Source: Lamprocystis purpurea DSM 4197 (GTDB lineage Bacteria > Pseudomonadota > Gammaproteobacteria > Chromatiales > Chromatiaceae). Taken from it: DNA of 45,782 bases. Below are positions 25,972 to 35,237 of the stretch, one piece after another. Where the stretch lies: positions 1 through 45,782 of the forward strand of contig NZ_KB902516.1 in assembly GCF_000379525.1 (NCBI RefSeq), given 5' to 3'. The notes under the pieces were generated by a model, which made no database searches, was not told the DNA's origin, and saw only the letters and a program-made list of their open reading frames with translations. How positions within the stretch are numbered: position 1 is the first letter of the stretch; each line of letters opens with the position of its first letter. A program made the translations under genes and the position numbers.

Positions 25972-27788
25972 TGCTGCGCTGCGCCTCTACCCGCTGGTTC
26001 GAGGTCCTGTGCCCGCGTGCCGAGAGTGTCGCCGCGGTCGCCGCCCTGGCCGCGACCGGTGCCGTGGAACTCGAAATACGGGCCTATGAGGCCTTCCCGA
26101 TCCAGCATCTCGCCGCCCCGCTGGGCGCCTATCAAAGCCTTCTGATCCGCTATGGGCGCTACTGGGCGCGCGGGCGCCTGCACCGGCAGGCGCTGGCGGA
26201 ATCGCCCGCGTTGGTCCTGCAGCGGGCGTTGCTGCGGATCGACGCCTGGCGGCGGGAGGCCGACCCGCTGATCGATACCCTGCAATCCTGCGAAGAAGAG
26301 CTGACCCGACTCCAGCGGTTGGCCCAGGTGCTCGAGCGCATCGCCCCATCACGGCTGGATCTCGATGCCGTGACCCACGGCGGTCCGGTACTCGGGACCT
26401 GTTGCTGCATCCTGCCGCCCGAGGCCGACCCCCGATTCCCCCCCTGGATGATCCCCCGCGGTATCCCCTGGGAGGGCGGCCTGTGTTTCTTGATCCTGAG
26501 TCCCGCCGACCGGCTCGATGACGTCAAGCACCTGGTCCAGGCGCTCAGAGGCCGCATCATCGAGCACCCGCCCTGGCTCCAGGGAGACACCCGCCACTGT
26601 CTGGACTTGATCGGGCAGCGACGCCTCGCCCTGTCGACCCGGGTGGTGCTGCTCTACGCCGAACTGGACAACCTGTTCGAGGATTATGACCTCGACCACG
26701 TGCTCGGCGAGGTCGGCGGACTCGCCTGGTTCGCCACCCATGTCGGCGGACTGCAACTGGCGGGAGAGCACCTGGTCTGGGTCACCGGGTGGACTGACGA
26801 TCTGCGCGGTCACCGGCTCGCCGACGCACTCGATCACGCCCGCACGCACGCCCTGCTGCGCTTCCGCCCGCCGCCCGCGGGAATGCGCCCGCCCCAGGTC
26901 CTGGACAATCCGCCCTGGATGCGCCCATTCGAGTTGTTCGCCCGTGCCTTCGGCGTGCCGGGGAGCGACGAGGCGGACCCCACCCCCGTGGTTGCCGTCA
27001 TCGTACCCCTGCTGTTCGGCTATATGTTCGGCGACCTCGGACAAGGCGCGGTCTTGCTCGGGCTGGGCTGGTGGTTCGCGCGGCAGGGCCTCGAGCTGGC
27101 CCGCATGCTGATCCTGTGCGGGGCCTCGGCGATGGGCTTCGGTCTCCTGTTCGGCAGCCTGTTCGGCATGGAGGACCTCATTCCGGCGCTGTGGCTGCAT
27201 CCCTTGCAGGAGCCCATCACCGTGCTGGCCGTCCCCCTGGTGTTCGCCGTCGGACTGCTCTCGCTCGGCCAACTGCTCGACGGACTGGGCGCGCTGCGAC
27301 GCGGCGAACTGGGGCGCTGGCTGCTGCGCGACCTGGGTTTTCTGGTCATGTATCTGGGCCTGGCGAGCCTATCCTTCAGCACCGCGCTCGGCTGGCTCGC
27401 CCCGGTCGGGGCGGCCTGGTATCTGCTCGGCGCGTTGCTGGTGCAGCGTAACCTGATCGGCGCCCTGGCCGCGATCGGCCACCTGCTGGAATCAGGCATA
27501 CAGGTTATGGTCAATACACTCTCATTCGCCCGGGTCGGGGCCTTCGCCCTGGCCCACGCGGCCTTGTCCGCGGCCGTCGTGTCCATGGCGCAGCCGGCAC
27601 CCGGGTGGGCCGCCGCCCTGATTCTGATTGCGGGCAATCTCCTGATCATCGCGCTCGAAGGCCTGGTGGTCGGGGTCCAGACGACCCGGCTGGTCCTGTT
27701 CGAGTTTTTCAACCGTTTCCTGCGCGGCACCGGCCGGGTCTTCAAGCCCCTGCCGGCACCGCCGCCGGTGGTGGAAGCGGTCGGCTGA
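25971..27788 (+). CDS. atpI: V-type ATPase subunit I (a subunit)
   Basis: A 605-residue subunit. The N-terminal ~330 residues are soluble and form the cytoplasmic dumbbell that anchors the peripheral stalks. The C-terminal half has about seven membrane helices beginning TPVVAVIVPLLFGYMFGDLG, then MGFGLLFGSLFGMEDL; the FGYMFGDLGQG and FGSLFGMED motifs are diagnostic. Near the end, ESGIQVMVNTLSFARVGAFA carries the Arg that lines the ion half-channels and interacts with the c-ring glutamate. It lies in the operon between subunits C and K. Confidence 0.93.
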   Translation: MLRCASTRWFEVLCPRAESVAAVAALAATGAVELEIRAYEAFPIQHLAAPLGAYQSLLIRYGRYWARGRLHRQALAESPALVLQRALLRIDAWRREADPLIDTLQSCEEELTRLQRLAQVLERIAPSRLDLDAVTHGGPVLGTCCCILPPEADPRFPPWMIPRGIPWEGGLCFLILSPADRLDDVKHLVQALRGRIIEHPPWLQGDTRHCLDLIGQRRLALSTRVVLLYAELDNLFEDYDLDHVLGEVGGLAWFATHVGGLQLAGEHLVWVTGWTDDLRGHRLADALDHARTHALLRFRPPPAGMRPPQVLDNPPWMRPFELFARAFGVPGSDEADPTPVVAVIVPLLFGYMFGDLGQGAVLLGLGWWFARQGLELARMLILCGASAMGFGLLFGSLFGMEDLIPALWLHPLQEPITVLAVPLVFAVGLLSLGQLLDGLGALRRGELGRWLLRDLGFLVMYLGLASLSFSTALGWLAPVGAAWYLLGALLVQRNLIGALAAIGHLLESGIQVMVNTLSFARVGAFALAHAALSAAVVSMAQPAPGWAAALILIAGNLLIIALEGLVVGVQTTRLVLFEFFNRFLRGTGRVFKPLPAPPPVVEAVG

Positions 27789-27847
27789 AAGGTGAACAAT
27801 GCTTGCTGAGGCGTATCGCGGCCTTGCTGACTGTGGGGAGTTGCATC

Positions 27848-28204
27848 ATGAATCGTCGCATCCTGCTCGTCGCCCTGATGGTGTTGGGAGCGGCCTTGCT
27901 GGCCGGGGTCGGAAGCCTGCTCCTCTGGCAGGCCCCGGCACTGGCCGCGGGGACGGCGGCCGGCGCCGCGACCGCCATCGATCCCGGCGTCTTGCGCTGG
28001 GGTTACATGGCGGCGGCACTGGTCACCGGTCTCTCGGCCCTGGGGGCCGCCTACGCGGTCGCCAGCGTGGGCGCCGCAGCCATCGGGGCACTGGCCGAGA
28101 AGCCTGAACTCTTCGGCCGGGTCCTGATCCTGGTCGGCCTGGCCGAGGGGATCGCGATCTATGGCATCATCATTTCAGTGCTGATCCTCAACCGGCTGCG
28201 CTGA
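27848..28204 (+). CDS. atpK: V-type ATPase subunit K (c ring)
   Basis: A 118-residue proteolipid: an N-terminal leader helix (RRILLVALMVLGAALLAGVG), then one hairpin of two membrane helices joined by the polar loop ALAEKPELF. The ion-binding Glu lies in LVGLAEGIAIYGI. The polar Gln/Ser/Thr residues that co-ordinate Na+ in sodium-type rings are not evident around the Glu or in the first helix (ALVTGLSALGAAYAVASVGA), so proton coupling is inferred. The single hairpin contrasts with the doubled 16-kDa V-type c subunit of eukaryotes and E. hirae. ATG 27848 has GGGGAG upstream. Confidence 0.92.
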   Translation: MNRRILLVALMVLGAALLAGVGSLLLWQAPALAAGTAAGAATAIDPGVLRWGYMAAALVTGLSALGAAYAVASVGAAAIGALAEKPELFGRVLILVGLAEGIAIYGIIISVLILNRLR

Positions 28205-28215
28205 GTCAGCGGACG

Positions 28216-28524
28216 ATGACGCTCTGTGCCTTCATGGGTGACGACCTCAGCGCGCTGGGGTTCCGACTCGCCGGGGTGGACTGCCATTGCCCCGACCCGA
28301 CGCGGCCCGACACGGAGCTTGCGGCACTGTTTCGCCGTCTGCGCGGGGAGGTCGCCTTGTTGCTCATCACCGCCGAAATCGCCGCGCGCCTGCCCGCGGA
28401 CCTGTTGCGCCGGGCCGAGGTGGCCGAACGCCCGCTGATCCTGGTCATCCCCGATGTCCGGCAGCGGGTCGCCGCCCCCGACCGCGCGGCAGCAATGCGC
28501 CACCAACTGGGGATGAGCGAATGA
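28216..28524 (+). CDS. atpF: V-type ATPase subunit F
   Basis: A 102-residue Rossmann-like subunit that joins D in the central stalk. CAFMGDDLSALGFRLAGVDC is the F-subunit opening and LLLITAEIAARLPADLLRRA and LILVIPDVRQR are its later strands. Its TGA overlaps the start of subunit E (ATGA). Confidence 0.85.
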   Translation: MTLCAFMGDDLSALGFRLAGVDCHCPDPTRPDTELAALFRRLRGEVALLLITAEIAARLPADLLRRAEVAERPLILVIPDVRQRVAAPDRAAAMRHQLGMSE

Positions 28525-29153
28525 ACCTGGACGAGCGTGAGGCGGGGCTCATCGCGCTGATCAATGTCTATCGGGACGACGCCTGCCGCACCCTGCTGGA
28601 GGCCGCCCGCGCTGAAGCCGGTGCCGTGGTGGGCCGCGCCTACCGGGCGGAGCGTGATCGCCTGCATACCCGCATCGTCGCGGAGCGCGCCGGCGCACGG
28701 GCGCGGATCCACGCCGCCCGCGCCGAGCATGACACCCGGGCGCGGACCGGCGACGAGCGCGCCACGACCCGACTGCTGACCAGCGCCTGGCCGCGCCTGC
28801 GGCAACGCCTCGCGGCGCGTTGGGCGGCACCGGACACGCGCCGGGACTGGGCGGTCAGCGCCCTCGATCAAGCCCGCCGGGTGCTGCCGGACGGGCTCTG
28901 GACCATCCGCCATGCCCCCGGCTGGAGCGCCGCCGAATGGCAACCCCTGGCCGCGGCCCTGGCCGAAGAACGCACGGCCGAGCCGCGCTTCATCGCGGAT
29001 GGCGCCCTGACGGCGGGTCTCACCATCGCGAGCGGCGGGGCGCTGCTCGACGTCAGCCTGGAGGGCCTGCTCAAAGATCGCGCCCGCCTCGAGGCGCGGT
29101 TGTTGGCGCTCCTGACCCTGGAGCCCGCTGCGGGTGAGAGGATCGCCCGGTGA
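28521..29153 (+). CDS. atpE: V-type ATPase subunit E (peripheral stalk)
   Basis: A 210-residue subunit. The long N-terminal helix is rich in Ala, Glu and Arg (LLEAARAEAGAVVGRAYRAE, then AGARARIHAARAEHDTRART), and the C-terminal globular domain has the strand pair AGLTIASGGALLDVSLEGLL, which is the E-subunit pattern VVDNSLEALL-like. With the G/H product it forms the stator that holds the A3B3 head. The gene overlaps atpF and atpA by 4 nt each. Confidence 0.85.
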   Translation: MNLDEREAGLIALINVYRDDACRTLLEAARAEAGAVVGRAYRAERDRLHTRIVAERAGARARIHAARAEHDTRARTGDERATTRLLTSAWPRLRQRLAARWAAPDTRRDWAVSALDQARRVLPDGLWTIRHAPGWSAAEWQPLAAALAEERTAEPRFIADGALTAGLTIASGGALLDVSLEGLLKDRARLEARLLALLTLEPAAGERIAR

Positions 29154-30937
29154 GCACGGCCATCACGACGGCGATCACCGGCTCGGTCCTGCGCGCCCGC
29201 CCGGACGGCAGCTTCCGCCTGCGCGAGGCGGTGCAGGTCGGTGAGCGGCGCCTCCTGGGCGAGGTGATCCGCATCGCCCTGGACAGCATCACCGTCCAAA
29301 TCTACGAGGACACCAGCGGACTGCGTCCCGGCGTCACGGTGGCGGGCACCGGACGGCTGCTCTCCATCCGCGTCGGTCCCGCCTGTCTGGGCCGCATCTT
29401 CGACGGGCTGCTGCGTCCCATCGGCGACCCGCGGGACCCCTATGTCACCCCCGGCCTGCAAGACGAAGCCGAGGCCCAGCGCTTTCATTTCTCGCCCGAC
29501 GTACAGGTCGGCGCTCAATTGACGCCAGGCGCCGCCATCGGCTCGATCGGCAATGGCGGCGGCCGGGCCAGCGCGCTGCAACTGCGCTGCCTGGTGCCGC
29601 CGGATCTGCCGCCGGGCCAGGTGGCCGAGATCGCCGAGGCCGGCCGCTACCGGCACGACGAGCCGGTGTGCCGGCTGCGCGCCGCGGACGGCACCCTGCA
29701 CGCCATCGCCATGAGCCACGAGTGGGCGGTGCGCCAGCCCCGGCCGGTCGCCGAGCGCCTGGCCCGCGACGAGCCGATGCTCACCGGTCAGCGCCTCATC
29801 GACTGCCTGTTCCCGATCGCGCGCGGCGGCACCGGCGCCATCCCCGGCGGCTTCGGCACCGGCAAGACCATTCTGCTGGAGACCATCGCCAAGTGGTGCA
29901 ACGCGGACGTCATCGTCTACGTCGGCTGCGGGGAGCGCGGTAACGAACTGGCCGGGATGCTCGCCGAATTCACCGCGCTCGAGGATCCGCGCAGCGACCG
30001 GCCGCTCATGGAGCGCACCGTCATCATCGCCAACACCAGCAACATGCCGGTGTCGGCGCGCGAGGCGAGCATCTACACGGGCATCACGGTGGCCGAATAC
30101 TTCCGCGACCAGGGACTCAACGTCACCCTGATGGCGGACTCCACCAGCCGCTGGGCCGAGGCTCTGCGGGAGGTCTCGGGCCGACTCGGCGAACTTCCCG
30201 GCGAGGCCGGGTATCCGGCCTATCTCAGCAGCCGGCTGGCCGCCTTCTACGAGCGCGCGGCACGGGTGCGGACCCTGGGCGGCGCGCCCGGCTCGGTGAC
30301 CGTCCTGGGCGCGGTCAGCCCGCCCTCCGGCGACTTCTCCGAACCCGTCACCACCCACACCAAACGCTATGTGAGTTGTCTGTGGGGGCTCGACGCACGC
30401 CGTGCCCAGGCCCGTTTCTATCCGGCCATTCATCCCCTGCAATCCTACAGCGTGGTGGCCGGCGAACTGGCGCGCTGGTGGCACCGCGAGGGCTGCACTC
30501 GCTGGGAGGAATTGCGCCGCCGGTTTCTCACCCTGCTGGAGGAAGAGGCCAAACTCGAGCGGATGGCCCGCATCATCGGCCGCGACGCCATGCCCGCCCG
30601 GCAGCGTCTGGTGCTGCTCTGTGCCCGGCTCGTCAACGAGTGCTTTCTGCGCCAGTCCGCCTTCTCCGAGAACGACCGTTACGCCTCGCCCGCCCGCCAG
30701 GCAGTGATGATGCGGCTCATCGGCACCTTCATCGAATCGGCGGAGCGGCTGCTGGAGACCGGCGTCCCACCCGAGTCGATCGCCGCCGAACCCATCTTCC
30801 GCGCGCTCATGCGCATGGGCGAGGAGATCCCCGAGGGCGATTGGGAACGCTTCTCCGCCCTGGAACAGGATCTCGCCGCCACCGTACGGCGCCTGACCAA
30901 TGGCCTGAACCAGGAACAACGATGTACGCCAGACTGA
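29150..30937 (+). CDS. atpA: V-type ATPase catalytic subunit A
   Basis: A 595-residue catalytic subunit. The P-loop [19 protein letters not shown] includes GGFGTGKT at residues 233-240, and the non-homologous insert of about 90 residues typical of A-type subunits precedes it. [20 protein letters not shown] and the following [20 protein letters not shown] are hallmark A-subunit segments, and the latter contains the catalytic Glu. The GTG start at 29150 overlaps the stop of atpE. Such subunits hydrolyse or make ATP on the cytoplasmic head. It overlaps atpB by 16 nt. Confidence 0.97.
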   Translation: MSTAITTAITGSVLRARPDGSFRLREAVQVGERRLLGEVIRIALDSITVQIYEDTSGLRPGVTVAGTGRLLSIRVGPACLGRIFDGLLRPIGDPRDPYVTPGLQDEAEAQRFHFSPDVQVGAQLTPGAAIGSIGNGGGRASALQLRCLVPPDLPPGQVAEIAEAGRYRHDEPVCRLRAADGTLHAIAMSHEWAVRQPRPVAERLARDEPMLTGQRLIDCLFPIARGGTGAIPGGFGTGKTILLETIAKWCNADVIVYVGCGERGNELAGMLAEFTALEDPRSDRPLMERTVIIANTSNMPVSAREASIYTGITVAEYFRDQGLNVTLMADSTSRWAEALREVSGRLGELPGEAGYPAYLSSRLAAFYERAARVRTLGGAPGSVTVLGAVSPPSGDFSEPVTTHTKRYVSCLWGLDARRAQARFYPAIHPLQSYSVVAGELARWWHREGCTRWEELRRRFLTLLEEEAKLERMARIIGRDAMPARQRLVLLCARLVNECFLRQSAFSENDRYASPARQAVMMRLIGTFIESAERLLETGVPPESIAAEPIFRALMRMGEEIPEGDWERFSALEQDLAATVRRLTNGLNQEQRCTPD

Positions 30938-32322
30938 TCGGTGAAGCGATCGCCCAACGGGCCGCGGGGCCGCTGCTGTTCCTGCGCCGCAGCGTCGATG
31001 TCGGTCTGAATGAGGCGGTGGAGGTCGAAGGGGCCGACGGCGCCGTCCGACTCGGGCGGATCGCCGCGCTGGACGAGGACACGGTCACCATCGAACTGCT
31101 GGACGATACCGCCGGCCTGGCGCTGGCCGGCACCCGGGTGCGCTTTCTTGGCGAGGCGCTGCACTTTCCGGTCGGACCGGGGCTCCTGGGGCGGGTCTTC
31201 AACGGGGTCGGCAAGCCCCTGGACGGCGGGCCGCCACTCGCCGCCCGCCAGTCCTATCGGGTCGACGGACTCCCCATCAAACCATCGGCCCGCGCGGCCC
31301 CCTGCGAGTTCCTGGAAACCGGCTTCACGGCCATCGATCTGATGAACAGCCTGGTACGCGGCCAGAAGCTGCCGCTCTTTTCCGGCGGCGGCCTGCCCCA
31401 CGACCGCATTGCCGTCGACATCGCCTGCAATGCCCGGCTGCCGGGCCGGGCTGGAGCGGACGCCGCCGGCGCGCGGGATTTCGCGGTCTGCTTTGCCGGC
31501 ATCGGCATCCCGCATGACAGTGCCGAGTTCTTCCGCAATGAGATGGAAAAAAGCGGGGCACTGGCGCGAACCGTGCTCTTTCTGAATCTGGCGAGCGATT
31601 CCAGTGCCCAGCGCCTGCTGACACCGCGCTATGCGCTCACGGCCGCCGAATACCTGGCCTTCACCGAGGGCAAACACGTCCTGGTCATCCTCACCGACCT
31701 GACCAATTACTGCGAGGCCCTGCGCGAGGTCTCGGCCAGCCGCGGCGAGGTTCCGAGCCGCAAGGGCTATCCCGGCTACATGTACTCGGACCTGGCGACG
31801 CTGTATGAGCGCGCCGGCCGGATCCACGGCCGGCCGGGGTCGGTCACCCAGATGCCGATCCTGACCATGCCCAACGACGATATCACCCACCCGATCCCGG
31901 ACCTGACCGGCTATATCACCGAGGGCCAGATCGTCCTGGATCCTGAGTTACATCGGCGCAACATCTACCCGCCGATCCGGCTGCTGCCAAGCCTGTCGCG
32001 CCTGATGAAGGACGGGACCGGCAAAGGACTGACCCACGCCGATCACCCGGCCCTGGCCGCCCAACTCTATGCCTCCTACAGCCAGGCCCAGCAAACCCGG
32101 CTGCTGGCCAGTGTCGTGGGCGACGACGGGCTCTCCGCCACGGACCGCAAGTTTCTTGCCTTCGGCGACGATTTTGAGCAAAACGTCGTTCATCAGGGCA
32201 CCGCGGCACGCACCCTGGAAGAGAGCATGGCCACCGGCTGGGCGGCGCTGCGCGGCCTGCCGGAGAGCGAACTCCACCGCTTGAGCGACCAGCAAATCCG
32301 CGCGCATTGCGTGCCCGGATGA
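30922..32322 (+). CDS. atpB: V-type ATPase regulatory subunit B
   Basis: A 466-residue non-catalytic nucleotide-binding subunit. There is no Walker A; the equivalent position reads FSGGGLPHDRIAVDIACNAR. TDLTNYCEALREVSASRGEV and SRKGYPGYMYSDLATLYERA are the conserved B-subunit segments. It alternates with subunit A in the head. ATG 30922 lies within the 3' end of atpA. Subunit D follows after 32 nt. Confidence 0.97.
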   Translation: MYARLIGEAIAQRAAGPLLFLRRSVDVGLNEAVEVEGADGAVRLGRIAALDEDTVTIELLDDTAGLALAGTRVRFLGEALHFPVGPGLLGRVFNGVGKPLDGGPPLAARQSYRVDGLPIKPSARAAPCEFLETGFTAIDLMNSLVRGQKLPLFSGGGLPHDRIAVDIACNARLPGRAGADAAGARDFAVCFAGIGIPHDSAEFFRNEMEKSGALARTVLFLNLASDSSAQRLLTPRYALTAAEYLAFTEGKHVLVILTDLTNYCEALREVSASRGEVPSRKGYPGYMYSDLATLYERAGRIHGRPGSVTQMPILTMPNDDITHPIPDLTGYITEGQIVLDPELHRRNIYPPIRLLPSLSRLMKDGTGKGLTHADHPALAAQLYASYSQAQQTRLLASVVGDDGLSATDRKFLAFGDDFEQNVVHQGTAARTLEESMATGWAALRGLPESELHRLSDQQIRAHCVPG

Positions 32323-32354
32323 TACATCCACGCCTGCATCGCACCTGAACGCAC

Positions 32355-32963
32355 ATGGCTGACCCTGATGTCACTCCCACCCAGAGCGCCTTCCTGGCAC
32401 TCAAGGACGAGCGTCAGGGGATGCAGGAGGGGTATCACTTCCTGGACGAGAAGCGCTACATCCTGGCCGCCGAATGCCTGGCTGAACTGGCCCGGTATGA
32501 GGCCGCGCTCACCGCTTTCAGCCGGGATTACCAAGACGCGGTCAGCGCCTTGCGCGAGGCGGTCGCCCGTCACGGCGTCGAGGGCCTGCGTCTGTATCCG
32601 GCGGCAGCAGCCATCGCCGGCGCGCTGCACCTGCAGCCGCGCTCGGTGCTGGGAGTCACCCTGTACGACCTGAACTGTGCTCTGGACCCGCCGGAGCCGC
32701 CCGCGGAGACCCCGCTCGCGAGTCCCGAGGCCCGGCACTGCCGCGCGCTGTTTCGCGCTCTGCTGCCGCGTGCCGCCGCCCTGGCGGCCGCGGCCGCCAA
32801 CCTCGAGCGCCTGCGCGCCGATTATGCCCGCACCGCACGCCGCGCCCGTGCCCTGGAAGAGGTCTTGCTGCCCGAGATCGACGACACCCTGCGGCGGCTC
32901 GAAGGCGCGCTGGAAGAGCTGGAGCGCGAGGAGTCGGTCCGCGCCCGGCGGATCGGGCAGTGA
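32355..32963 (+). CDS. atpD: V-type ATPase subunit D (central shaft)
   Basis: A 202-residue subunit D with two long antiparallel helices: the N-terminal TPTQSAFLALKDERQGMQEG then YHFLDEKRYILAAECLAELA, and the C-terminal NLERLRADYARTARRARALE then EVLLPEIDDTLRRLEGALEE. The middle is a short globular part. It is the rotating axle with F. It closes the ATPase operon. Confidence 0.9.
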   Translation: MADPDVTPTQSAFLALKDERQGMQEGYHFLDEKRYILAAECLAELARYEAALTAFSRDYQDAVSALREAVARHGVEGLRLYPAAAAIAGALHLQPRSVLGVTLYDLNCALDPPEPPAETPLASPEARHCRALFRALLPRAAALAAAAANLERLRADYARTARRARALEEVLLPEIDDTLRRLEGALEELEREESVRARRIGQ

Positions 32964-33015
32964 CTCAGGACTCTTTGGGACAATTCACTAATCAGCGAAA
33001 CAAGTCCTTTCGGGA

Positions 33016-33045
33016 ACGCTTTTGGGGTCTCGGTCGTTGTCGTAA
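33016..33045. repeat. Dispersed TCTCGGTCGTTGTCGT repeat, second copy
   Basis: ACGCTTTTG, then TCTCGGTCGTTGTCGT, then AATC, the counterpart of 14549-14576. Part of the gene-free stretch 32964-33464 downstream of the ATPase operon, which is almost entirely repeats. Confidence 0.55.
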
Positions 33046-33094
33046 TCGGATTCCGATTCGGATAAGCGATTGCGTAGTCATGTAATCTGTAGGC

Positions 33095-33400
33095 GGTCTT
33101 GATCATTGTTCCGGCCGACATACGGGCATCCCGCACTGGAGGTCGAGGCTTTAGCCGGACGAGGGCCAGTCGTCGACCGGCTAACGACCATGGAAGGAGC
33201 ATCAGCCGCCCCGGACGATGAATGGCCCCCCGTGGGAGCGGCGTCTCGCCGCGATGCGGTGCCGCGGTAACCGCGAACGCTGCGGCTGCGCGCCGGGCCC
33301 CGTCGCGGCGGGACGCCGCTCCCACGGAGTCACTGCGCGACTTTCACGGTAAAGCCTCTACCTCCGGTTTTTTTGTGCGGCCGGAACGGTGATCAAGGCC
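33095..33400. mobile_element. 306-bp inverted-repeat element, long type
   Basis: The ends are near-complementary 22-mers, with cores TCTTGATCATTGTTCCGG (left) and CCGGAACGGTGATCAAGG (right). Inside, GGAGGTCGAGGCTTTA near the left and AAAGCCTCTACCTCC near the right form a second inverted pair. A different palindrome is nested at 33231-33326. The inner sequence CTGCGCGACTTTCACG (33333-33348) recurs inverted at 45765-45780, the same distance from a matching terminal repeat. Non-coding. Confidence 0.7.
33231..33326. repeat. Palindromic GTGGGAGCGGC repeat nested in the element
   Basis: CGTGGGAGCGGCGTC and its complement GACGCCGCTCCCACG bound a 96-bp imperfect palindrome. The same ends (GTGGGAGCGGCCT / AGGCCGCTCCCAC) bound 35075-35167. 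This is a REP-like family common in gammaproteobacteria. Confidence 0.75.
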
Positions 33401-33423
33401 CTCGCGGGGATCATGCAACCGAA

Positions 33424-33478
33424 CTCGATTACGACAACGACAACGATCTTATTCGTTGTTTCACTTATTTCTGACTCG
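33424..33478. repeat. ACGACA-type repeat module at the dnaJ-like stop
   Basis: CTCGATTACGACAACGACAA is followed by CGATCTTATTCGTTG and CACTTATTTCTGACTCG. It is the same module as 12943-13012 in inverse orientation. Its right end overlaps the last codons and stop (33465-33467) of the J-domain gene on the minus strand, so the module contributes the C-terminal TSQK. Confidence 0.65.
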
Positions 33479-34271
33479 TCACTTTCTTCAGCAGCACCTG
33501 TTTGGCCTCATTGATCTTGGCCGCCAGATAATCGGACCCGCCCCGGTCCGGATGCAGCTTCTGCATCAACCGGCGATGGGCGTCCCGAATGGCGGTCGCA
33601 TCGGCCGCGGCATCGATCCCCAGAATCGCCAGGGCCTCCGCCTCGTTCATCGGTCCCCCGCCGGGGCTGCCGCCGCTGACGCCGACACCCGGACCCGGGT
33701 CCCGGTCGCGCCACTCGGCGCCCCGCTCCCGGTCCAGATAGGCCTCCAGCACGGCGGCCGATTGCGCATCGGCCTCCCGATAAAGCTCCAGCATCCGCAG
33801 CAGTTCATCGAGCCCCAAATCCTTGAGCCGTCGACCCACGAAGGGACCCTCCAGCACCTCCCCGTCCATGGCCCCGCTGGCGTGATCCAGGTTCATCACC
33901 AGGAACCGCGTGCGGATCGACGAGATCCCGGCCGCACCACCACCGGTGCCGGCGGTCGCGGCCCCCCCGCCAAAGGTCCCGCCGGCGCCCGGCAACCCTA
34001 CACCCAACGCACGCAACAACCGTTGCAGGGCCGGCAACATCTGGACCAGATGCAGGAGCCGCATCGTGGTGGGAACCAGGGCGGCGAAGGCGGCGAAGAT
34101 CGGGTTCAACCGCCCGGTGACCACCGCCAGCACCAGCACCCCGATCAGGGTCCAGAGTCCGACTTTACGCAGCACCCGGGCGACGCGCGCCGGCGGCGTA
34201 CTGCGGAACCACCGCAGGAACCAGAAGACCCCCAGCAGCAGCAGCGCAACGATCAGGACGCGCAGGATCAC
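33465..34271 (-). CDS. Membrane-anchored J-domain protein (DnaJ-like, Pam18/DjlA type)
   Basis: A 268-residue protein. One or two hydrophobic helices at the N-terminus ([19 protein letters not shown], then [15 protein letters not shown]) are followed by a Gly/Ala-rich linker, a middle domain ([20 protein letters not shown]) and a C-terminal J domain. The latter reads [20 protein letters not shown], then [20 protein letters not shown], with the HPD tripeptide that stimulates Hsp70. J domain at the C-terminus behind a membrane anchor is the Pam18/Tim14-like layout; the likely partner is DnaK at the inner face of the membrane. It starts 4 nt after the stop of the upstream VWA gene. Confidence 0.85.
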   Translation of the reverse strand: MILRVLIVALLLLGVFWFLRWFRSTPPARVARVLRKVGLWTLIGVLVLAVVTGRLNPIFAAFAALVPTTMRLLHLVQMLPALQRLLRALGVGLPGAGGTFGGGAATAGTGGGAAGISSIRTRFLVMNLDHASGAMDGEVLEGPFVGRRLKDLGLDELLRMLELYREADAQSAAVLEAYLDRERGAEWRDRDPGPGVGVSGGSPGGGPMNEAEALAILGIDAAADATAIRDAHRRLMQKLHPDRGGSDYLAAKINEAKQVLLKKVTSQK

Positions 34272-34275
34272 GCCC

Positions 34276-34992
34276 TCAGCCTCCCTTGCCCCGGCCGCTG
34301 ACCTGATGCGTCAGCGCCAGCACCGCCCCGCCGCGCGCCTGACCGTAGCGCGCGAGCGCCTTGTGCCCGCCCGCCGCGTAGACGGCAACCGCCCCCAGGA
34401 GATCGCGCAACAACCCGGGGCTGTTGGCGTCGAACGGGCACCAGGCACCGCCGCTCAGCCGCGCGATCTCCCGGAAGCTGGGCTCCGCCATGGGGTCCCG
34501 GCCTTCCTGGAACACGAACGCCGGCACGTGCAGCAACCCGAGCCGTCCGGCCAGATCCGCCAGCCGCTCCCGGTCCTCCTCCATACAATCACCCACGAAG
34601 ACCAGTGCATTGACCCGCCCGCGCCCGGCTTGCGCAATCGCGTGATCCAGGACCCGCCCGATTTGGGTCAGCCCGGCCGCACAAAACACCCGATTCATGC
34701 GCTGCAGGAGCAGATCCGATTCCCCGATCCAGTCGGATGACTCGAACTCCTGGAAGCCCCGATAGAAACAGAGCTGGACCTCGAGTCCGCCCAGCGCGCG
34801 GGTGTCGGCGAACATGGCCGATTGGATGCGCGCCGCCTGATCCCAGGTGGGCTCGCGGCTCGCGGTGGCGTCCATGGCGAAGATCAGGCGCCCGCGGCCG
34901 CCCGTCGGCCCCACCCGCGGGGTGGCCGCCACCTGCTGGAGGAAGTCATTCACCGCACCGGTGCTGTCGAGGTCTTTGCGATCGGAAGTCAT
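34276..34992 (-). CDS. VWA-domain protein, paired with the J-domain protein
   Basis: A 238-residue cytoplasmic protein that is essentially one von Willebrand A domain. [20 protein letters not shown] holds the MIDAS motif in the variant form DATAS (Asp41, Thr43, Ser45), and [20 protein letters not shown] gives the later Asp loop. No signal peptide or membrane helix. ATG 34992 is chosen; the upstream extension runs through repeat DNA. Separation from the J-domain gene is 4 nt, so the pair is coupled; a chaperone complex that uses the VWA domain to select partners is an inference. The function is unknown. Confidence 0.75.
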   Translation of the reverse strand: MTSDRKDLDSTGAVNDFLQQVAATPRVGPTGGRGRLIFAMDATASREPTWDQAARIQSAMFADTRALGGLEVQLCFYRGFQEFESSDWIGESDLLLQRMNRVFCAAGLTQIGRVLDHAIAQAGRGRVNALVFVGDCMEEDRERLADLAGRLGLLHVPAFVFQEGRDPMAEPSFREIARLSGGAWCPFDANSPGLLRDLLGAVAVYAAGGHKALARYGQARGGAVLALTHQVSGRGKGG

Positions 34993-35074
34993 GGGGCGAT
35001 GGTCGCTGGTGATTCTGGAATCCGCGGATGGAGACAAATGAATAGGGACGTTTTTACAGATTTCTTGCCCCCTC

Positions 35075-35167
35075 GTGGGAGCGGCCTCCGGCCGCGACGG
35101 GGCCTCGCGATGAACGCCTACATGCGAGTACCCCCGAGACTCCATCGCGGCCCCAGGCCGCTCCCAC
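35075..35167. repeat. Palindromic GTGGGAGCGGCCT repeat
   Basis: GTGGGAGCGGCCT and AGGCCGCTCCCAC form the ends of a 93-bp imperfect palindrome, the family seen at 33231-33326. It lies upstream of the VWA gene in the gene-free stretch 34993-35305. Confidence 0.75.
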
Positions 35168-35237
35168 AGGGTTGCCGCGCACCTTTGCCGAACCCCTGAT
35201 AGAGCCTTCACACCTGCGATCCAGACCGAGCTTTGGT

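Noticed and set aside
28868-30919. A 683-residue minus-strand open frame opposite atpE and atpA
   Set aside because: Antisense to conserved ATPase subunits and without domains.
30376-30921. A 5' extension of atpB reading through the end of atpA
   Set aside because: The conserved B-subunit N-terminus starts at ATG 30922; the upstream part reads as an out-of-frame translation of atpA.
32822-33325. A 167-residue minus-strand open frame across the ATPase/J-domain gap
   Set aside because: It crosses the long-type element and nested palindrome, and its end is antisense to atpD; no coding signature.
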